This document shows, in pieces, positions 58,001 to 64,000 of a stretch of DNA of 64,000 nucleotides (positions are counted from its first letter, which is position 1; each line of letters starts with the position of its first letter). Source of the DNA: Setaria digitata (Eukaryota > Nematoda > Chromadorea > Rhabditida > Setariidae); NCBI GenBank assembly GCA_003640385.1, contig RCAB01000062.1, forward strand, positions 124,001 to 188,000. Direction: 5' to 3'. A program made the position numbers and the translations under genes. The notes under the pieces are model-generated. The model did not search any database. It saw only the letters and a program-made list of their open reading frames with translations, and had not been told where the DNA came from.

Positions 58001-61000
58001 GGTGGTGGGGGTCGTGGTGGTGGTACTGGTGGTACCACATAGCCACCGGCACCACCGCAACTGCTAGCACCGCAACCAACGGTCTGATGATAACTGAAAT
58101 AAAGCACAAACTTTGATCATCAACTGATCTGTTAATTACGAAATTAATTAACAACTGCCGATATGGTGAAATTGAGAAAGATGTTCGCATATAATATGGA
58201 TTGTTTCTGAACGACAACCAACAAATGGTAGGAATTAAAATTTGAAAAATTTATTAAAATTTAATGTCAATGATCTATAAGTGCATTTAAATTATTAAGT
58301 AGAATTATGCAGGAGTAATTAAGGCTAGCACATTTCTTTGTTCTTTTAATTATTACACTTAAATCTAACTTTTTGAAAGAACGGTTAGAATAAACACTTC
58401 TAATTACATTTTTTTTTTTTCTTTCCTTACATTAATTGCTTGAGATTTTAATGCAAAAATGTAAACTTTTCCAAAAAAAAAAAAAAAAAACGAAAATAAA
58501 AAGTTCAAAAAATAGTTTAAAAAATAATAATTAATTAAATGCAACAGACAACTAAAAAAAAGTTTTTTTTTTTTCGATGCAATAATTTAATCTTTGAATC
58601 TTATCAAAAATTTTACAATAATATTTCGCTATAATTATGAAAGGATGATCATGATTATCGAAGATAATTTAACATTTTATGTTTATTGCCAATAAATCAT
58701 TGCATAAATGGATCATGTTTGCCTAAATTTCGTCAGCTAATTATGCCCTGTCTAATTCAACTTCCACCTTTTAAGTGGCATTTACTGTTGTATATAAATG
58801 GAAGGGAAATTATTCGTCACATGTTACGTGAATTATCTTCAGAACGTGATAACTAAAGCATATGAAATTACGTGCAGTATGTCATGAGACGTGATGACTA
58901 GAATTTGAAGTGTAATAATCTGTAAGACGTGAAATTACGTCAAAGATGTGATAATTAAAATGCATAAGATTATGATGGAAAAGGAAGTGTGAAATATATT
59001 CAAAATATTTTCTTCTTTAATTTCAGTTATTGTAATATTATCTGATAAGATATGTACTGTTTCAATCTCTTAACAGCACTCCCGACAGCAACGAAGATGA
59101 CAAGGGATCAGCTGGAAAGTTTTTTAACTTTATCCCTATCTGTTGATGGTCTGCGACAATAGCAGTCACTTGAAAGGACGAGTTGAAAAAAACAATAAAG
59201 TTCTGGGATTGCAGGTAGAAAGTAGAATTATCAGTGGATTGCAGGTAGAAAGTAGAATTATCAGTGGAGGTGATGAAATTATCTAATCAGATCAATTTAA
59301 CGGAAAATTTCCAAGCATTATGTTTGAAGAATGGAACAAAAATCGATGCCACTAGTCTTTTTTTTTTTGTTTAAGAGTATGTGTTGAGCTAGAATTACCT
59401 TACTAGTACTCTAATTACCATTGATGTTAAATTGCTGTGAATAAGAAGAATCTAATCAACCGAATGATTTGTGAACTTTTGAAGCATGTCACTTTACCAT
59501 CTCAACTTTTTTCTCTGCATGATGAAAGTGTGCCACAGGTTGGAGCAAAATGAATGAAAAATTTATCTCACTAAAAAAATGAAAAGAATTTCAAGAATTC
59601 AATAAATTAAAACTTAGAACTATGGAACAAATTATTCCATCGAAATAATTACAAGCATCATTTATCTGTGAAAAAAAAAAAAAAAGCAGCTTCTATTTTG
59701 TACAGTTGAAAAATTTCCTTTTTCATTTTCTATAATTGTTTGTTTAAATTGCACATGAAACTTTGCCATCGTTGCATGACAATTAAGTCGATGATTATTT
59801 CATTTATTTCCTTTTTTATTTTTCTTTTCTTCTGGTATTTTATAAGAAAATTAAAATATAACCAAATATTAAAAGGTGATGAATATAGCCCTCTACTAGT
59901 CAGTTAAGATAATTAAATTGCAAGAATTCATCATTCAAGCAATCCATTTCATAAAAATTAATGGTACTGCTGGAGTGTCATTTTTGGAGATTTCAATTCA
60001 ACGAAAAGTTTTCTCTGGCATATTAGACGGTCAATTAATTAATGCAAATTTTAGTTCAGAACTCTTCTGTCTCATTTTAACAAACTTATGGAAATTTAAT
60101 TCAATAAATGAAATTTGAGTTTATGCGTGAAATTGCAATCGTTTCTTTGAGAATACTGATATTTTTCAAATGACAAACAAATATCTTTTTTTATCATTTA
60201 TTATTTTTTTTTTTTTTTTTTGGCACAATTCTTTTCATCATCAAAACATGAATTCTCCTGACAAAACAGTGCTATTAGTTAAAAGAATGTAAAACAAATT
60301 TTACTTTTTTATTTTCTCCCTCTCTTGCCCTCTGTAAATGAAATGTTGAAACATGCTGGAAGGTTAGTTCGAAAATCTTTGACAATCAATTATAAAGTGA
60401 CATTCTATTGTCCAATAAATTGACTCTTTATCTAAAAGCAGTGTCAAGGGTCAAACTTTTCATTGATCTAGCTGAGAAATTCACCTTGGTAATGAGAAAA
60501 AAAGCAAATTCAAATTATTCCACCTTAAAATGAATTTATCCATGTAACTTTACGTTAAATCATCCATTCAATGAAACTTCTCGTCTTGGAAAATATTTTT
60601 TTTCTCGCATTTTGCAAAGAGAAATTGACCGAATTTTCTAGTTTTTCTCCTTCTCTCACCAAAATCATATTGATAGGTACGTTCTCAAAGATTTCAAGAG
60701 AAGTGGGAGAAAAAAAAAACATGAGAATTAAGAAAGGAGAGGAAGAGAGATGAATGAATGGAGGGGAAAAGTTAGTAAATATTAAACGAGGAAGCAAGAA
60801 CGGAGGACAGGAAATGGAGAACTGAGAACGTGCTATGGAAAATCGAGAACGGAAAATGAGGTATTCGAGAACTGGAGATGGAAGATGGGAAATAGAGTCG
60901 AGAATGAAGAAGCGAACGGCAGATGGATGGAGAGACGAAAGAGTGGAGAGAAAAATCAGTAAAATCAAACTGATTATTTGCGGGGAAATTTATCATTTTT

Positions 61001-63195
61001 CAACAAAAGTTGGCAATGGAGAGGAATACGGAGACGGAAGAAGAAGTGGACATAAACAAGACACAGTGATGACATCCGGAAAGAAAGATTGATAACGTAG
61101 AAGGACTCGACAAAAAACATCCATTCACTTTTATTTTTAATTCTTTTGTCTTAATTTACTCTATTAGATGATATTTCAAATAGAATAAAAATGGATTATC
61201 TTAGTGGAAGGGTGAAAAATAGTCAATACATTTAAAGAAAGGAGAAAAAAGACCAATTACTGATAGGTAAAGTGCTTAAAAAAAAAAAAAAAAAAGGTAC
61301 AAAAAACTTTCAGAAATTGTCATTCCTCTCGATAAATAATAATCGTATCAAATTTAGCAGTGAAATTATTAATAGTTTTCAAAAAAAGTGAAATGAAATT
61401 TAAAGCTTAATGAATATCTCATTTAAGTTACAAAACAAAATGAACTTGAATCGTCGAGAAGGAATGATAAGAAACTAAGAATATTTATTACAATATAACT
61501 AAAAAAGGACAAAATGGTTTATATGTGAAAGGGTCAAGAGGTGACTTACAATAAGCGCCCAGAGGTTAATTGCTCAGAGGTTAATTGCCTCCGATAGGAA
61601 CGAACAAATTAGCAATTAGATTTGAGACAATGATCCAATAAATACCGTAAAATAACGAAAGTGAAATTCGACAAGTTTTTCAATCATATCTTTGCAGTCA
61701 GTTTGTTGTTATTGGTCATTTCAAGAAGATTCATTACCTTGATGAGCTATTTGTAATATCTACCTGGTGCTATCACTATCTCAAAAAGACAAAAACAAAA
61801 ATGTTGTTTCATTAATTAAATTCGTAACTTATTACCATAATTACAAGCGTTACTATAATTGAGATTCATCATGGCTGCACACCAAATTAACGCAAAGCAC
61901 TTCGCTAAAATCATTTAATCTTAATGATTGAATTTCGGTTGAAATCAAAAGAAGAAAATAATAGCGTGAAAAAATAATTTGTAATTAAAAATGTTGACAT
62001 TGTAGTCAACTAAAGCAGAAAATAAAAGTTGTCAAACTGAAAAACAAAAAAAAAGAAAAAAAAATAAGAAAAAAGAAAAAAAAACCACGCAAAAATAAAT
62101 GGAGCAAAAAATAATTTAACAGAATTAATTTGTAATCCTTTTTCTTTTTTTTCCTTTTTTCGCAGCTCTTCTTAAAGTACCATTTTTATCACAATAAAAT
62201 GTGAATTTCTTTCTACTGTTTTTGAGAAAATGACAGACAATAATAATTGGGGACAAAAAGAAAGAAAAAAATGTCTCTTCCAATATTTTCTTCGATAAAA
62301 TTTGAAAAAAAAAAAAATTAATTTAATTTGCTTATTAAATTTAATAATTTGCTATTATTTCCATCTTTCATGGTTTGTTTATTTCATTTACTGACTTTCT
62401 CATTAAACTGATAAATGATGCATCAGACATTATAATGCACACTCTTCAACCAGTGTTGTGTTTTGTTGAAATTATAGTTGAAGTTATTGGAAATTCAATA
62501 ATAAGCATATGATTCAAAAAACTTTGATAATCTAATTTCTTATCAGATGTATTCAGACAGACTTACTGAAAAGATAATACTTCTTTTGGCGAAAAAGTAC
62601 GAAATAATTCAAATAGATACTCTAACAGAGATCGGAATCAAGTATATTCTCAAAAAGAAAAAAAAAAAAAAAACGACTTATTTTGGAAATAAATTGAAAA
62701 GTGATTTTGCATCAATTTCAGATTTCGTTTCTCAGGTATTTAGAGCGATATGTTTTGATCATTTTTAAAATATGTCTTTTGAGATGATGGAGCAATTTTG
62801 CGGATACATCACTGCATAAAAGGTTATTTGTTTCAAATAATTCCAAATATTTAAAGACAATTTCGAAATTGTATTTATTAATTATTAAAGCATATGCTGC
62901 GAGAAGATATTTGGCTTTTCACTTCTCAAAATCCCTTCCAGCATTTTGCTACCACATTCAGTTCGTCACGGTCGTTCCAGAATTGAGTAAAAGAAGCAAA
63001 CCTGCTCGATGCACAAGGTGGTTTCTGGACACACTGTGAAGTTGAACAGCACTGTCCACCACCACCAGCACCACCACCACCACCACCAATACAAGCTTCA
63101 GTGGACGTGATAATAACCATCAGCTGTAGCACTAGTTGCAGTAGCAGTCGAGTACCACTTCGAGTGACAGCCTCATCGAGTCGTTTAATTGCCAT
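53907..63195 (-). CDS. secreted ground-like domain protein (hedgehog-related family)
   Basis: Member of the nematode ground-like (GRL) family, secreted proteins made by epidermal and other epithelial or glial cells. Exons in transcript order: 63002-63195, 57903-58093, 56191-56259, 55764-55925, 54675-55096, 54404-54532, 53907-54095 (TAA). All phases agree, giving 451 residues. Residues 1-34 look like a signal peptide (LLLQLVLQLMVII core, cleavage after STEA). Then come a Gly/Cys-rich segment, a Pro-rich segment (PPRPPPPPPAPAP), a second Gly/Tyr-rich segment, and a polyglutamine tract at residues 233-263. The C-terminal ground-like domain (about 378-446) has TCNDAMLRVI, AARNIESRASKRFGGRF, SIVSDSEFAYVNWY and a late Cys. 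The frame is open upstream to an earlier ATG at 63303, adding a hydrophobic stretch. I prefer 63195 for its context (GCCATGG) and standard signal-peptide form. The first intron is 4.9 kb. Confidence 0.88.
54924..55016 (-). repeat. coding polyglutamine (CAA/CAG) repeat
   Basis: 31 codons in the ground-like gene: 28 Gln, mostly CAA, with two Pro (CCA) and one Leu (CTG) interruptions. Pure CAA runs make length polymorphism likely. Confidence 0.9.
56965..57085 (+). repeat. 33 bp-period minisatellite built of ATT/GTT/ATC triplets
   Basis: The block TTATCATTATCATTATTATT recurs at 56991, 57024 and 57057, exactly 33 bases apart, with TTATTG spacers between. It is in the second-largest intron of the ground-like gene. 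The Tyr/Cys-rich open frame across it is a repeat artefact. Confidence 0.85.
58815..58980. repeat. degenerate ACGTGA-containing repeats
   Basis: ACGTGATAACTA, ACGTGATGACTA, and GTGATAATTA-like words alternate with AAATTACGTG and AAATTACGTC words, giving about three degenerate copies of a 40 bp unit. The TTACGTCA/TTACGTGA words resemble bZIP (CRE/ATF) sites; function is inferred only from resemblance. Confidence 0.5.
59206..59268 (+). repeat. exact 30 bp tandem duplication
   Basis: The unit beginning GGATTGCAGGTAGAAAGTAG occurs at 59206-59235 and identically at 59236-59265, followed by the first three bases of a third copy. Confidence 0.95.
60690..61090 (+). repeat. purine-rich segment with GAGAAC/GGAAGATGGGAAA words
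   Basis: About 400 bases in which the + strand is mostly A and G. Degenerate units such as TCGAGAACGGAAAATGAG, TCGAGAACTGGAGATGG and TCGAGAATGAAGAAG suggest an old tandem array with a period near 25-30 bases. Confidence 0.6.
61531..61590 (+). promoter_or_regulatory. direct-repeat half-site cluster in intron 1 of the ground-like gene
   Basis: GGGTCA-AG-AGGTGA (61531-61544) has the form of two nuclear-receptor half-sites spaced by two bases. It is followed by a 15 bp near-tandem repeat of AGAGGTTAATTG (61561-61572 and 61576-61587). Enhancer function is only an inference. Confidence 0.3.
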
Positions 63196-63489
63196 GGCGA
63201 AGGAGTTGTTGTTGTTCGGACAATAACAATAAAATACGCTGACAATAACAATAATAGCAACAACAATAACAGTAATAATTGTATGAGTAATAGCAACAAA
63301 CAAGCAAATAGCAGAAGCTGTGGAATGGATTCAATCACCCAATTACTGAAACTAAGACGAACAGAACCCTTTTCTAGGATATCCCACCACCCATCGCTCT
63401 CTTAACCACCTGCTCAAATCCGGAATACCCTGAGGCGTAACCTTTTGGATAAGAGTGCTCCGCCTTTCTATCGTGACACTGACCGCTGT

Positions 63490-63567
63490 TGATAATTTCG
63501 AGTGATAACAGCAGTGATTACTGCTAATCATTGGTCATTACTCATCAGCAATAACCCACCATGATAA
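63490..63567 (-). promoter_or_regulatory. TGATAA (GATA-type) site cluster upstream of the ground-like gene
   Basis: TGATAA occurs at 63490-63495, 63503-63508 and 63562-63567, about 295-370 bases upstream of the ATG at 63195, in a stretch more GC-balanced than its flanks. GATA factors drive epidermal genes in nematodes; such 6-mers are also common by chance in AT-rich DNA. Confidence 0.3.
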
Positions 63568-64000
63568 TTCTGTATTACCTATCAACCATACAATTAAAAA
63601 GAATCTTTTCAATTTAGCCATCAAATTACCTCTTGCATCTTTTTTTTGTCTTCCTTTTTTCTCACCTTTTTACAGTTACGTTTTGTTGGTATTATAAAAA
63701 AATCAGAGACATACGAAAAAGAAAAAGCAAAAAGGAGCGAAATTGCAAATTTTGTCTTTTTAGCCAATATTTGATGGAAAATTAATTGACAATTTTGAAT
63801 TCAGTCATCAGTGTGGTATTGTCTAGATGTTACAATTAAGAAGTTAATTTTATTTAATTTCAAAAAAAAAAAGAAAAACTAAGGATTAAAAAAAAAGCAA
63901 AACATTTTTCAATGATAGAAAAATTTTCACTTCATTTGAAAAATCTGAGGAATATAAAAAATATTTTTTGCTGGACCTGTAAATCATCTTAATTCTGCAT
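63568..64000. other. upstream flank, no gene seen
   Basis: AT-rich sequence at the window edge with no open frame or motif of note. Confidence 0.6.

Larger units (their letters stand above)
58094..63001 (-). other. 4.9 kb first intron of the ground-like gene
   Basis: Separates the signal-peptide exon from the rest of the protein (phase 2 on both sides). It contains a 30 bp tandem duplication, ACGTGA-rich degenerate repeats, a long purine-rich segment and a small cluster resembling nuclear-receptor half-sites. Open frames at 60555-60968 (-) and 60835-61092 (+) derive from the purine-rich segment and are not supported as genes. Confidence 0.6.

Noticed and set aside
60555..60968. 137-codon open frame on the - strand
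   Set aside because: It is the complement of a purine-rich array (Ser/Phe/Pro/Leu bias), lies in an intron, and has no recognisable domain.
63196..63303. Extended N-terminus of the ground-like protein from an earlier ATG
   Set aside because: It would place a long hydrophobic and Asn stretch before a normal-looking signal peptide; the later ATG has the better context.

Overview
This window is nuclear DNA of a parasitic-type nematode, most likely a filarial or other clade III (spirurid) worm. It is AT-rich, with many small exons separated by AT-rich introns. There are good acceptor sites just upstream of start codons, as expected for spliced-leader trans-splicing. The families include the nematode-restricted ground-like family. 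No genus is claimed.

Five protein-coding genes can be reconstructed exon by exon with consistent splice phases, apart from one break in the first. (1) About 4.5-27.6 kb, + strand: the HEAT-repeat regulatory subunit of protein phosphatase 4 (PPP4R1 / PPFR-1). It has 21 recognised exons and a roughly 12 kb intron in which one short exon could not be placed. (2) 29.1-34.3 kb, - strand: the ciliary MAK/ICK-family kinase DYF-5, complete, about 471 residues. (3) 37.1-40.5 kb, + strand: a nematode-type protein tyrosine phosphatase with an intact active-site cysteine motif but altered WPD and Q loops. (4) 44.5-50.2 kb, + strand: an ankyrin-repeat plus C-terminal SAM protein matching ANKS6 / MLT-2, complete, about 760 residues. 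It appears to use several GC-AG introns and contains a candidate poison exon. (5) 53.9-63.2 kb, - strand: a secreted ground-like domain (hedgehog-related) protein with Gly, Pro and polyglutamine low-complexity regions, about 451 residues.

Genes 1 and 2 converge, genes 2 and 3 diverge, genes 3 and 4 are tandem, and genes 4 and 5 converge. Several products belong to linked biology in C. elegans: DYF-5 tunes intraflagellar transport in sensory cilia, MLT-2/ANKS6 works with a NIMA kinase and inversin in moulting, and ground-like proteins are secreted from epithelia including epidermis and glia. No operon is evident.

The first 4.4 kb and the long intergenic and intronic stretches hold no recognisable gene. 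They carry simple repeats, homopolymer runs, a few small tandem duplications and short stretches of unknown bases. A GC-richer block (about 10-19.6 kb) inside the large PPFR-1 intron contrasts strongly with the rest and is the main unexplained region. I saw no CRISPR array, rRNA, confident tRNA or transposase.
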